DNA from: Candidatus Parcubacteria bacterium
Lineage (GTDB): Bacteria > Patescibacteriota > Minisyncoccia > Phycocordibacterales > Phycocordibacteraceae
NCBI GenBank assembly: GCA_022616215.1
Contig: JAKEFE010000008.1
Location: 1-12,288 of the forward strand
Length of the DNA stretch: 12,288 bases
Direction of reading: 5' to 3'
Shown here: positions 6,021 to 12,288 of the stretch, one piece after another
How positions within the stretch are numbered: the stretch's first letter is position 1
Layout: each line of letters begins with the position of its first letter
Notes under the pieces: model-generated
What the model was told of the DNA's origin: nothing
What the model saw: the letters and a program-made list of their open reading frames with translations, nothing else
The model's database searches: none
Translations under genes and position numbers: made by a program

Positions 6021-7127
6021 ATGGACATTCTCACCGTCGCGCTCATCGTGCTTGGCCTTCTCTTTCTGCAGGGAATAGGGCTGTATTTCATTTTCCGGCG
6101 CCGCGAGGCGGTGCCGGAGGCAGGGTCTGACGGCCTTCTGATGCTTCAAAAACAGCTAGAAACACTTGAACGCTCGCTTGATTCTCGCATGAGCGAATCG
6201 TCGCGCCAAATGCACGAAACCGTGCGCGCCCAGCTTGGAGAAAGCTCTCGACTCATCAAAGAAATAACACAGGAGATAACGTCGGTAAAAGAAATAGGTC
6301 GCGAAACAGGAAAATTTGCCGAACAACTAAAGTCCCTCCAAGACATTTTAAAAAACCCCAAACAGCGCGGGGTGCTTGGCGAATATTATCTTGAAACGGT
6401 TTTGAAAAATGTGCTCCCGCCCGGCATGTATCAAATGCAGTATCCGTTTCAAAACGGTGAGATTGTGGATGCCGTAGTGTATGTAAACGAAAAAATAGTG
6501 CCGATTGACTCAAAGTTTTCTCTTGAAAATTACAATCGCCTCATTTCCGCTCCGGAGGCAGAAAAACCTGCGCTTGAAAAAGCATTTGTGAACGACCTCA
6601 AGATGCGTATCACAGAGACGGCAAAATACATTCGACCCACAGAAGGAACGATGGATTTTGCGTTCATGTTCATACCGAGCGAAGGCATTTATTACGACTT
6701 GCTTGTCAATCAAGTGGGTGGCGGGGTTAAAACGCCCTCCGGGCGTTCGCCCAACTCGTCGCAAGGCGACGAGTTTAGGGGAGAAGAAAATCTCATACAA
6801 CGCGCGGCCTCCAAATACAAAGTCATTATCGTTTCTCCTACATCCTTCCTCGCCTATCTCCAGACGGTGTTGCAGGGCTTGAAGGCGCTCCAAATTGAGC
6901 AGAAGGCGCAGGAAATCCAAAAACGAGTGGGAGAACTTGGCAAACACATCGGAAGCTATGAAGAATACTACCGAAAACTTGGCACGGCGCTTTCTACCGC
7001 AATCTCACACTACAACAGCGGTTACAAAGAGCTCGGAAAAATTGACAAAGACGTCTACCGCATCGCAGGATCAAAAGCGGACATTGAGGCAACCCTCCTT
7101 GAAAAGCCCCAAACCGAGGAGGTTTAA
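6021..7127 (+). CDS. rmuC: DNA recombination protein RmuC
   Basis: The 368-residue protein has an N-terminal membrane anchor (about 4-25), then a long coiled-coil to about 115 (LQKQLETLERSLDSRMSESS and on). The RmuC core follows: RGVLGEYYLETVLKNVLPPG, IVDAVVYVNEKIVPIDSKFS, DFAFMFIPSEGIYYDLLVN, KVIIVSPTSFLAYLQTVLQG, and a C-terminal helical tail. The core is nuclease-like (PD-(D/E)xK-related), with the conserved D and the DSK motif. In E. coli loss of RmuC raises recombination between short inverted repeats. That may be relevant here, since such repeats are present in this window. Between LLVNQVG and ENLIQRA the protein carries about 17 extra residues encoded by a palindromic insert. The stop TAA is part of the following terminator hairpin. 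It is the second gene after the ATPase. Confidence 0.93.
   Translation: MDILTVALIVLGLLFLQGIGLYFIFRRREAVPEAGSDGLLMLQKQLETLERSLDSRMSESSRQMHETVRAQLGESSRLIKEITQEITSVKEIGRETGKFAEQLKSLQDILKNPKQRGVLGEYYLETVLKNVLPPGMYQMQYPFQNGEIVDAVVYVNEKIVPIDSKFSLENYNRLISAPEAEKPALEKAFVNDLKMRITETAKYIRPTEGTMDFAFMFIPSEGIYYDLLVNQVGGGVKTPSGRSPNSSQGDEFRGEENLIQRAASKYKVIIVSPTSFLAYLQTVLQGLKALQIEQKAQEIQKRVGELGKHIGSYEEYYRKLGTALSTAISHYNSGYKELGKIDKDVYRIAGSKADIEATLLEKPQTEEV
6731..6775. repeat. Palindromic insert within rmuC
   Basis: Two adjacent perfect hairpins lie inside the coding sequence: AACGCCC/GGGCGTT (6731-6737 with 6741-6747, 3-nt loop) and AACTCGTCGC/GCGACGAGTT (6753-6762 with 6766-6775, 3-nt loop). An alternative stem GGGCG/CGCCC (6741-6752) links them. 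They encode TPSGRSPNSSQGDEF, a polar stretch where I expect a short continuous loop in RmuC. The frame is kept. Confidence 0.6.
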
Positions 7128-7154
7128 ATGAGCGACCTCGTAGGTCGCTCATTT
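7126..7154. terminator. Terminator hairpin after rmuC (copy 1)
   Basis: A perfect 13-bp stem AAATGAGCGACCT/AGGTCGCTCATTT has a 3-nt loop (CGT). It overlaps the rmuC stop codon and separates rmuC from rplU. The T run is short (three T's, then ATAG), so strength is uncertain. An identical stem lies after rplU. Confidence 0.7.
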
Positions 7155-7173
7155 ATAGAGAAAGCCGCCTAGC

Positions 7174-7202
7174 TTGCCCGGAACGCTCTTTTGCGGTAGT
7201 AT
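7174..7202 (+). promoter_or_regulatory. Promoter of rplU
   Basis: TTGCCC at 7174-7179 and TAGTAT at 7197-7202 are separated by exactly 17 bp, the best -35/-10 pair in the window. Transcription would begin about 7209-7211, leaving at most a few untranslated bases before the ATG at 7212. Confidence 0.65.
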
Positions 7203-7211
7203 CGCCCCATC

Positions 7212-7544
7212 ATGGAATTGGCAGTTATAAAGACGGGCGGGAAGCAGTATGTCGTTTCAAAAGGCGACCTCATTACTATTGAGAAGCTTGGTGCTCGCTC
7301 CAAAACCCAGAATCTTAAGAAAGGTGACAAACTCACCTTTGATGAAGTCCTCATGACGGATGACGGCTCCACGGTCAACCTTGGTGTTCCGACGGTGAAA
7401 GGAGCAAAAGTCTCCGGCACCGTCCACTCCGTAGGCCGTGCAAAGAAGATTGATGTGGTGAAATACAAAGCCAAGAGCCGCTACCTGAAGCGCCGTGGTC
7501 ACCGCCAGCCGTTTGTCAAAGTGAAGATAGACTCTGTCCTGTAA
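7212..7544 (+). CDS. rplU: Large-subunit ribosomal protein bL21
   Basis: The 110-residue product has the typical L21 length and begins MELAVIKTGGKQYVVSKGD, the family's conserved start. The middle holds VLMTDDGSTVNLGVPTVKGA. The C-terminal rRNA-binding motif reads YKAKSRYLKRRGHRQPFVKV, close to the usual YKRRKNYRRRxGHRQ pattern. It binds 23S rRNA in the 50S subunit. The start is clear, since the conserved sequence begins at this ATG. The gene stands alone with its own promoter and a terminator on each side. In most bacteria rpmA (L27) follows directly, but here the next gene is recR on the opposite strand. Confidence 0.97.
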   Translation: MELAVIKTGGKQYVVSKGDLITIEKLGARSKTQNLKKGDKLTFDEVLMTDDGSTVNLGVPTVKGAKVSGTVHSVGRAKKIDVVKYKAKSRYLKRRGHRQPFVKVKIDSVL

Positions 7545-7553
7545 GAGGTTTGG

Positions 7554-7582
7554 AAATGAGCGACCTACGAGGTCGCTCATTT
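7554..7582. terminator. Terminator hairpin between rplU and recR (copy 2)
   Basis: This has the same 13-bp perfect stem as at 7126-7154, with loop ACG. The 29 bp are the exact reverse complement of copy 1, and both copies are preceded by GAGGTTT. TTTT follows the stem on the plus strand. It lies between convergent genes and can serve both rplU and the corA-cysS-dnaB-recR operon. Confidence 0.78.
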
Positions 7583-7591
7583 TCAGTCAAA

Positions 7592-8191
7592 TCAGGTCTC
7601 TTTTCTGTTTTGGAGGGCGCCGGAGAGGGTCTCTGCATCCGAATATTCAAGCTCGCTTCCGGTGGCAAGCCCTCGGCCAAGCACGGAAAGGGTTATATGG
7701 TCGCGATATGGCAGGAGCTTCTCTTTTAAGTGGTCTGTTGTTATTTCTCCTTCGGATGTTGCGGAGAGTGCAAGAATAATTTCTTTCAAAACATTTTTCC
7801 GCTTCTCAACGGCGCGCAGGAGTTCTTTTTCGCGAATGGTTCCCTTACCGGAGAGGGTGAGCACACCGCCGAGCACAAAATAACGACCTTTGTAGGTTCC
7901 TGCGCGTTCAAGTGCAAGGAGATCCTGATCTTTTTCAACAATGAGCAATATGGAATCATCGCGAGATGCGTCCGAACAATAGTTGCACACTGGGCCATTG
8001 CCGTTTGCATAGCGGTAACATTCAGGGCACTGGCGCACGTTTTCCGCAAGTCGGGAGACAAGGTCAGAGATGCGCGTGCGTTCTGTGAGCGGAAGTGAGA
8101 GCAGGTGGTAGACAAAACGCCGCGCTTGCCGCGGCCCTATGCCGGGGAAACGTTCAAATGCACGCGCAAGATCTTCAACTCTGTCCGACAT
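7592..8191 (-). CDS. recR: Recombination mediator protein RecR
   Basis: The 199-residue protein has the standard RecR size. It has a helix-hairpin-helix near the start (FPGIGPRQARRFVYHL, 15-30), a four-cysteine zinc site (C55, C58, C69, C72 in CPECYRYANGNGPVCNYC), and a Toprim domain (LLIVEKDQDLLALERAG, then GRYFVLGGVLTLSG). The end is the conserved LGRGLATGSELEYSDAETLSG. RecR acts with RecO and/or RecF to load RecA on SSB-coated single-stranded DNA. The ATG lies 2 nt after the dnaB stop, so translation is probably coupled. It is the last gene of the corA-cysS-dnaB-recR run. RecR is more often next to dnaX and ybaB; those are not seen here. Confidence 0.97.
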   Translation of the reverse strand: MSDRVEDLARAFERFPGIGPRQARRFVYHLLSLPLTERTRISDLVSRLAENVRQCPECYRYANGNGPVCNYCSDASRDDSILLIVEKDQDLLALERAGTYKGRYFVLGGVLTLSGKGTIREKELLRAVEKRKNVLKEIILALSATSEGEITTDHLKEKLLPYRDHITLSVLGRGLATGSELEYSDAETLSGALQNRKET

Positions 8192-8193
8192 AG

Positions 8194-9552
8194 CTAAAAC
8201 TCTTCAGCGAGCTCACCAAATCCTTTTTTATCAAGCGACTGGAAACTTGTGCGCCTATCTTCAAAGTAAAGCTCCACACGGCCGGTGGGGCCGTTTCTAT
8301 GCTTTTCAATAAGGATTTCAGCAATGTTCGGGCGATCAGAATCCGGATTCCGCTTATCGTCGCGATGAATGAACATCACCACATCCGCGTCCTGCTCAAT
8401 GGAGCCGGAGTCGCGCAGGTCGGAGAGACGGGGTTTGCCGCCGCGCTGTTCCACTGCGCGGGAGAGTTTAGAAAGCGCAAGGACGGGCACTTCTAGTTCG
8501 CGTGCAAGTGATTTGAGGGAGCGGGAAATTTCCGTCACTTGTTGCACAAGCGAGTCGGAGGCCTTGGCACCAACGGGCGACATGAGCTGAAGATAATCTA
8601 CGATGATGAGTCCGATGCCGCGTTCGCGCTTCAGGCGGCGCGCCACCGCACGCATGGAAAGGATGTTATTACCCGGTTTATCATCAATGTAGAGCGGTGC
8701 TTTTGAAAGTGTCTCAAGTGCGTCGCGAATACGCGCAAAATCATCTTCGTCGCGAACCGCGCCGGTGCGAATTTTCCAAGCGTCCACATAGGACTCTGCC
8801 GCAAGCATACGGTCAATGAGCTGTTCGGAGCTCATTTCAAGCGAAAAGATGCCTACCGGAACGCCTCCTTTCGCCGCATTACGAGCGATATCAAGTGCAA
8901 GCGATGTTTTACCCACAGACGGTCGTGCCGCAAGAATAATGAGGTCGGACGGATGAAGCCCGGAAAGCACATTATCAAGTTCGCGGTAGCCGGTGGGGAC
9001 ACCACGAATACCGTCTTCTTTTTTGGAGAGCGCCTCAATACGTTCCCATGCATCTTCAAGTTTTTCACTGATGCCAATAAACTTGTGTGCCGCAACATTG
9101 TTACCAATAGCCATGACTGCCTTTTCGGCCTCATCGAGCACAAGATGAGTGTCCCGTGCCTCGTCGTATGCCGCCTCAGTTATTTCGTGTGCGGCATCAA
9201 TAAGGGAACGAAGCAAATGTTTGCGCGATACGAGGTCTGCATAGTGGCTGTAGTTGCCGGGGGAGGGGGCGGCGTTAACGAGTTCTGCCAGATACGCGCG
9301 CCCGCCGATGCGCTCCAGATGTCCCATGTTCTGAAGTTTTTCCGAAAGAGAAAGGAGATCAATGGGTTCACCACGGTCGGACAGCTCGCGCATCGCCTCA
9401 AAAATAATGCGATGTTTTTCCGCATAAAACGTATCAGGTTTAATAGTGTCCGCAACGTCATGAATAACGTCCGCTTTCAAAAGCAGCGCACCAAGGAGTC
9501 CGCGCTCGGAATCAAGACTCTGCGGAGGGACGCGAAGCGTGGGGTCGGCCAT
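8194..9552 (-). CDS. dnaB: Replicative DNA helicase DnaB
   Basis: The 452-residue protein has the normal DnaB length. The N-terminal domain (about 10-105) begins PPQSLDSERGLLGALLLKAD. A linker helix precedes the RecA-like ATPase domain: Walker A AARPSVGKT (208-216), catalytic Glu in FSLEMSSEQL (Glu 239), Walker B GLIIVDYLQLM (Asp 319), then RLSDLRDSGSIEQDADVVMF and the IHRDD arginine-finger region. It is the hexameric helicase that unwinds DNA at the replication fork. The motif usually read as LSQLSR is LSKLSR here (near 360-365), so the gamma-phosphate-sensing Gln is Lys. No intein is present. The start follows the cysS stop by 9 nt with GAGG directly before the ATG. It is co-transcribed with cysS and recR. 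Confidence 0.97.
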   Translation of the reverse strand: MADPTLRVPPQSLDSERGLLGALLLKADVIHDVADTIKPDTFYAEKHRIIFEAMRELSDRGEPIDLLSLSEKLQNMGHLERIGGRAYLAELVNAAPSPGNYSHYADLVSRKHLLRSLIDAAHEITEAAYDEARDTHLVLDEAEKAVMAIGNNVAAHKFIGISEKLEDAWERIEALSKKEDGIRGVPTGYRELDNVLSGLHPSDLIILAARPSVGKTSLALDIARNAAKGGVPVGIFSLEMSSEQLIDRMLAAESYVDAWKIRTGAVRDEDDFARIRDALETLSKAPLYIDDKPGNNILSMRAVARRLKRERGIGLIIVDYLQLMSPVGAKASDSLVQQVTEISRSLKSLARELEVPVLALSKLSRAVEQRGGKPRLSDLRDSGSIEQDADVVMFIHRDDKRNPDSDRPNIAEILIEKHRNGPTGRVELYFEDRRTSFQSLDKKGFGELAEEF

Positions 9553-9561
9553 CCTCGGATT

Positions 9562-10977
9562 TTATCGTTTGGTGGTTTGGATGTATATAGTCTCTTTTAC
9601 ACCGTCATACACACGATATCCACTGTTTTCAAATTCGGTCCGCAGTCGGTCAGATGTTGCATAGTCCTTACGTTTTCTGGCCTCTTCCCGCTCATTGGCC
9701 TTCGCCCGGTCTTCTTCTCGTACGCCAACCGGAGGGTTGGTGAGCTCTAGCCCCAAGACTTCGTCAGCGTCAACCAGCATCTGCCACTTCTGCCAAACAG
9801 AAAGACTGCCTCCAAGTCCTTCTTGGAGGAGAGCCAGTCCTCGTGGGATTCCGAGATCATCTCTAAAAGCTGTCTGCATGCGTAAGGATGCTTCAGACGC
9901 AGATCCTTTCTCACCCGCTTGCTTTCTAACTTTTTGCGCGGTATTCCAAAGCCGTACTAGCGTCTCCTGCGCGGCCGCAAGAGCTTCCCAGGTGAAATCT
10001 GATGATTGACGATAATGAACGGTGTGGGAAAGATAACGCAGCGAAAGTGGGTGAAACCCCTTATCAATAAGAGATGAAAGATTCAGAATATTTCCGAGCG
10101 ACTTTGACATCTTCTCATTCTTCAAATTGAGGAATTGATGATGTAGCCAAAACCGAGAGAATGGTTTTTTCCCACTCGCTGATTCAGACTGGGCAATTTC
10201 ATTATTGTGATGTGTGGGCACGAGATCAATCCCTCCCGTATGGATATCAATTTGTGTTCCCAACGTTTTTTGAATCATCGCAGAACACTCAATGTGCCAG
10301 CCGGGGAAACCCTTGCCCCACGGAGAATCCCAACCGATGTTTGGGTCGGGCTTCCATAAGAGAAAATCAGTGGCACCTTTCTTTTCGGCACTTGCGACAA
10401 TACGTGCGCCTTCACGAAGCCCCTCAAGGTTGATGCTTCCGAGTCTGCCGTAGTCCTTGAACTTTGTGGTATCAAAATACACGCCGTCGGTCGTACGATA
10501 GGCAAATCCTTTGTTCTCGAGAGTTTTAATAAGTTCTCTCTGTTCAGGAATAAAATCCGAAGCGCGAGGGAATGTTATGTCTTTAATGTTGATATTCAAG
10601 GTCTTAAGGTCGGCAAGAAAAATGTTGGTGTATTTCTCTGCCAGCTCTCGCATATTTTCAAGCGTGAGCTCCTTACCCTCGCGTGTAAGAGCCGTACTCA
10701 TTTTATCGTTGCCGCTGTCTGCACTAGAACTCAAATGCCCAAAGTCAGTAATGTTTATGACTTGTCGTACCTGGTAGCCATTTTGTTTGAGAACTCGCCG
10801 TACGGTATCGGCAAAAAGATACGACCAAAGATTTCCGATGTGAGCAACATCGTACACAGTAGGTCCGCAGTTATACATTTTCACTTCGCCCGACGAGAGC
10901 GGCTTAAATAGTTCTTTCCTTCCCGAAAGCGTGTTCGTGAACCAGATGTCGGGATGCTGTTTGGTAAACGGCCACAT
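9562..10977 (-). CDS. cysS: Cysteinyl-tRNA synthetase
   Basis: From ATG 10977 the product has 471 residues, a usual size. The class I catalytic core shows MYNCGPTVYDVAHIGN (with the HIGH-type motif HIGN at 46-49) and NEKMSKSLGN (KMSKS at 289-293). The zinc ligands that select cysteine fit as Cys 37, Cys 231 (WHIECSAM), His 256 or 257 and Glu 260 (THHNNEIAQ). The helical anticodon-binding part follows from about 310. It charges tRNA-Cys in the cytoplasm. The loop before the zinc His reads GGIDLVPTHH rather than the common GGIDLxFPHH. The start at 10977 lies 2 nt after the corA stop and begins just before the conserved IWFTNTLSGRKE. A longer frame to 11055 would overlap corA and adds nothing conserved. 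The neighbours suggest one long message from corA through recR. Confidence 0.96.
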   Translation of the reverse strand: MWPFTKQHPDIWFTNTLSGRKELFKPLSSGEVKMYNCGPTVYDVAHIGNLWSYLFADTVRRVLKQNGYQVRQVINITDFGHLSSSADSGNDKMSTALTREGKELTLENMRELAEKYTNIFLADLKTLNINIKDITFPRASDFIPEQRELIKTLENKGFAYRTTDGVYFDTTKFKDYGRLGSINLEGLREGARIVASAEKKGATDFLLWKPDPNIGWDSPWGKGFPGWHIECSAMIQKTLGTQIDIHTGGIDLVPTHHNNEIAQSESASGKKPFSRFWLHHQFLNLKNEKMSKSLGNILNLSSLIDKGFHPLSLRYLSHTVHYRQSSDFTWEALAAAQETLVRLWNTAQKVRKQAGEKGSASEASLRMQTAFRDDLGIPRGLALLQEGLGGSLSVWQKWQMLVDADEVLGLELTNPPVGVREEDRAKANEREEARKRKDYATSDRLRTEFENSGYRVYDGVKETIYIQTTKR

Positions 10978-10979
10978 GC

Positions 10980-11894
10980 CTAAATCCAACGTTTCGTTTT
11001 GAGGTACGCAAACAGTACAAGGTCTACCAGAATCATGATGCCGATAATGAACCAAAAGTCATACGCGGTGCCGATGATGGGTGTGTGCTCTGCAGGGATG
11101 GTGAACGCCGCGGCAACAAGCGTCATCGGGAAGGTAGCAAGCGCGATAGCGGTAAACGTTTTCATTGCTTCGCTCTGTGAAGATGAGAGAAGTGAGTCGT
11201 TGGTGGTACGTAGTTCCCGTGCGACCGCACGATAGGAGCCGACGATGTTTGCAGCGTGCGCGCGTTCTGCTTCTATGCGCGCCGCAGGAAGTGAGAAGCG
11301 CTTGCCGAAGAAAGGTGTGGTCTGAAGCTCACAAAGAAACGCCGAGAGCGGGTCGGTGTGGCGAGCAAGCGCGGTATCAAAGCGAAGCAAGACACGCCCC
11401 GCTTCAGAAATAGCACGCACCGTCTGGCGTTCTTTGCCGGCAAAAATATCTTGTTCTATCCGTTCAAGCATTCGCGCGATACGCTCTGTTTCCTCGCCAA
11501 TAGCCGCGTACAGGCGGCGCAACACGCGCTCAACAAGTGCCGCACCCGCGCCTTCGCTCGGAATGCCCATAAGCTCTTCCGCTTCAAACGCTTTATGAAG
11601 ACTTTGAATACTGCCGAGCACTTCGTAGCGAACCGTGATGAGAAATTCTTTGCCAACAATAATGTCTACCTCCTGATTTCTCGCACCACCTTCGGCATCT
11701 GCGGTGGGGAAGTGAAGAATCAAATATGCGTACGAAGCAGTTCCCACCATGAGCGGGTAGGGGGTGGGGATGATGATTTCCTCTTCTATGGCCGGATCAA
11801 TAGAAAATTCCCCCATCACGGAGCGCAGCTCTTCGCGGGTCGGCGCTTCAAGGTCCACCCATTTCACACTTCCTCGCTCGTGCCGAGTTATCAT
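10980..11894 (-). CDS. CorA-like divalent cation transporter, GMN motif missing
   Basis: This 304-residue protein has a soluble N-terminal domain (about 1-170) with VDIIVGKEFLITVRYEVLGS, long helices with EETERIARMLERIEQDIFAG, and the CorA-type stretch TNDSLLSSSQSEAMKTFTAI leading into two C-terminal membrane segments (about 245-264 and 275-296). The tail KTKRWI is positive, as in CorA. The family (CorA-MIT) forms pentameric Mg2+/Co2+ channels. The GMN signature that should end the first membrane segment is absent: after FPMTLVAAAF comes TIPAEHTP, placing Thr-Ile-Pro (265-267) where Gly-Met-Asn belongs. There is no frameshift. Transport by the standard mechanism is doubtful; a changed ion choice or a regulatory role is possible. 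The ATG at 11894 has TATACT 7 nt upstream. The reading frame extends upstream to 12245 only as an antisense shadow of the protease gene. Confidence 0.9.
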   Translation of the reverse strand: MITRHERGSVKWVDLEAPTREELRSVMGEFSIDPAIEEEIIIPTPYPLMVGTASYAYLILHFPTADAEGGARNQEVDIIVGKEFLITVRYEVLGSIQSLHKAFEAEELMGIPSEGAGAALVERVLRRLYAAIGEETERIARMLERIEQDIFAGKERQTVRAISEAGRVLLRFDTALARHTDPLSAFLCELQTTPFFGKRFSLPAARIEAERAHAANIVGSYRAVARELRTTNDSLLSSSQSEAMKTFTAIALATFPMTLVAAAFTIPAEHTPIIGTAYDFWFIIGIMILVDLVLFAYLKTKRWI

Positions 11895-11901
11895 GCTCAA
11901 A

Positions 11902-11907
11902 AGTATA
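11902..11907 (-). promoter_or_regulatory. -10 element of the corA-cysS-dnaB-recR operon
   Basis: The minus strand reads TATACT, then seven bases, then the corA ATG. No good -35 is seen. It mirrors the TATACT of the protease gene on the other strand within the same 47-bp gap. Confidence 0.55.
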
Positions 11908-11926
11908 CCGCACGCATACCAAAAGG

Positions 11927-11935
11927 TGATATACT
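11927..11935 (+). promoter_or_regulatory. Extended -10 element of the S41 protease gene
   Basis: TGATATACT fits an extended -10 (TGN plus TATACT). Six bases separate it from the ATG at 11942, predicting a leaderless transcript. No -35 consensus is visible, which is tolerated for extended -10 promoters. Confidence 0.55.
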
Positions 11936-11941
11936 TTTTCC

Positions 11942-12288
11942 ATGGATGGCGATAACGACGCACCGCGCCGCTCGCTCGGCATGACAAAGCTCGCGATTTT
12001 GCTCGCGCTTGTGGCTGGACTCGGGTTTGCCGGCGGTCTTTCTGTTGGAGCAAAAAGCATAAACGTCTTTGACAGGATTTCTTTTTTCTCGGGGCTAGAT
12101 GCAACGCCGGACGAGACGGTAGACCTCGCCGATTTTTGGCGGGTATGGAACGCGCTTGATGGGCGGTTTGTTGAAACAAACGCGTCTTCTTCGGAACCCG
12201 ATTCACGAGAAAAAATATGGGGGGCGATTGAAGGGCTTGCGGCAAGCTATGAAGATCCGTACACGCTCTTTCTTCGTCCTGAAGATGC
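11942..12288 (+). CDS. S41 family C-terminal processing protease, N-terminal part (3' end outside window)
   Basis: The frame is open from ATG 11942 to the window end, giving 115 residues. A short charged head (MDGDNDAPRRSLGMTK) precedes one membrane segment or signal anchor (about 17-36, LAILLALVAGLGFAGGLSVG), so the rest would lie outside the cell membrane. Then come DFWRVWNALDGRFVE, REKIWGAIEGLAASYEDPYT and LFLRPEDA. This is the typical N-terminal region of CtpA-type proteases, where YxDPYTxxL leads into the PDZ domain. The PDZ domain and the Ser-Lys catalytic dyad lie beyond the window. Such enzymes trim or degrade envelope proteins. The gene is divergent from corA across 47 bp. Confidence 0.88.
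   Translation, partial: MDGDNDAPRRSLGMTKLAILLALVAGLGFAGGLSVGAKSINVFDRISFFSGLDATPDETVDLADFWRVWNALDGRFVETNASSSEPDSREKIWGAIEGLAASYEDPYTLFLRPED

Noticed and set aside
8953..9750. 265-residue plus-strand frame across dnaB and cysS
   Set aside because: It is antisense to two unmistakable genes and crosses their junction. The translation has no recognisable motif.
11895..12245. N-terminal extension of CorA by 117 residues
   Set aside because: It is antisense to the protease coding sequence and passes through both promoters. The extension is Arg/Gln/Ser-rich and unlike CorA.
1..12288. tRNA, rRNA, CRISPR array, transposase or phage genes
   Set aside because: No T-loop-like motif, regularly spaced repeats or integrase/transposase motifs were seen on reading both strands.

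Overview
The window looks like a chromosomal piece of a Patescibacteria/CPR bacterium, most likely a Parcubacteria-type lineage. This placement is an inference. It rests on the style of the RmuC, CysRS, CorA and P-type ATPase proteins, the short intergenic gaps, the near absence of Shine-Dalgarno sequences, and short palindromic inserts of a kind I associate with these genomes. No rRNA or other phylogenetic marker is available here to prove it. I see no tRNA, rRNA, CRISPR array, phage or insertion-sequence transposase.

Layout. (1) 1-423: the 3' end of a Nudix hydrolase gene, then two hairpins, the second a bidirectional intrinsic terminator. (2) 2251-443, minus strand: a three-gene operon of ECF-type sigma factor, single-pass membrane protein (probable anti-sigma) and secreted helical protein. 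(3) 2252-2498: a non-coding gap with several hairpins. (4) 3177-2499, minus: yqeY followed by a small unknown protein. (5) 3201-7127, plus: a P2-type cation ATPase and rmuC. A 120-bp inverted-repeat element sits over the ATPase start, and a palindromic insert lies inside rmuC. (6) 7174-7544, plus: rplU alone with its own promoter, flanked by two copies of the same 13-bp-stem terminator. (7) 11894-7592, minus: a tight four-gene run corA-cysS-dnaB-recR. (8) 11942-12288, plus: the 5' end of an S41 (CtpA-like) protease gene, divergent from corA.

Roles. The housekeeping genes cover replication (DnaB), recombination and repair (RecR, RmuC), translation (CysRS, L21, YqeY) and ion transport (P-type ATPase, CorA). 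The sigma/anti-sigma/secreted-protein operon is the clearest candidate for an undescribed system, probably an envelope-sensing transcriptional switch.

Three signals run across gene boundaries. First, each of the seven operon-leading starts has a -10-like hexamer ending only 6-9 nt upstream of a start codon, which predicts leaderless or near-leaderless mRNAs. Second, small palindromic elements have entered coding or start regions without destroying the frame. Third, both ion transporters lack signature residues: CorA has TIP where GMN is expected, and the ATPase has changes in the TGES, KGAPE and M6 cation-site motifs.
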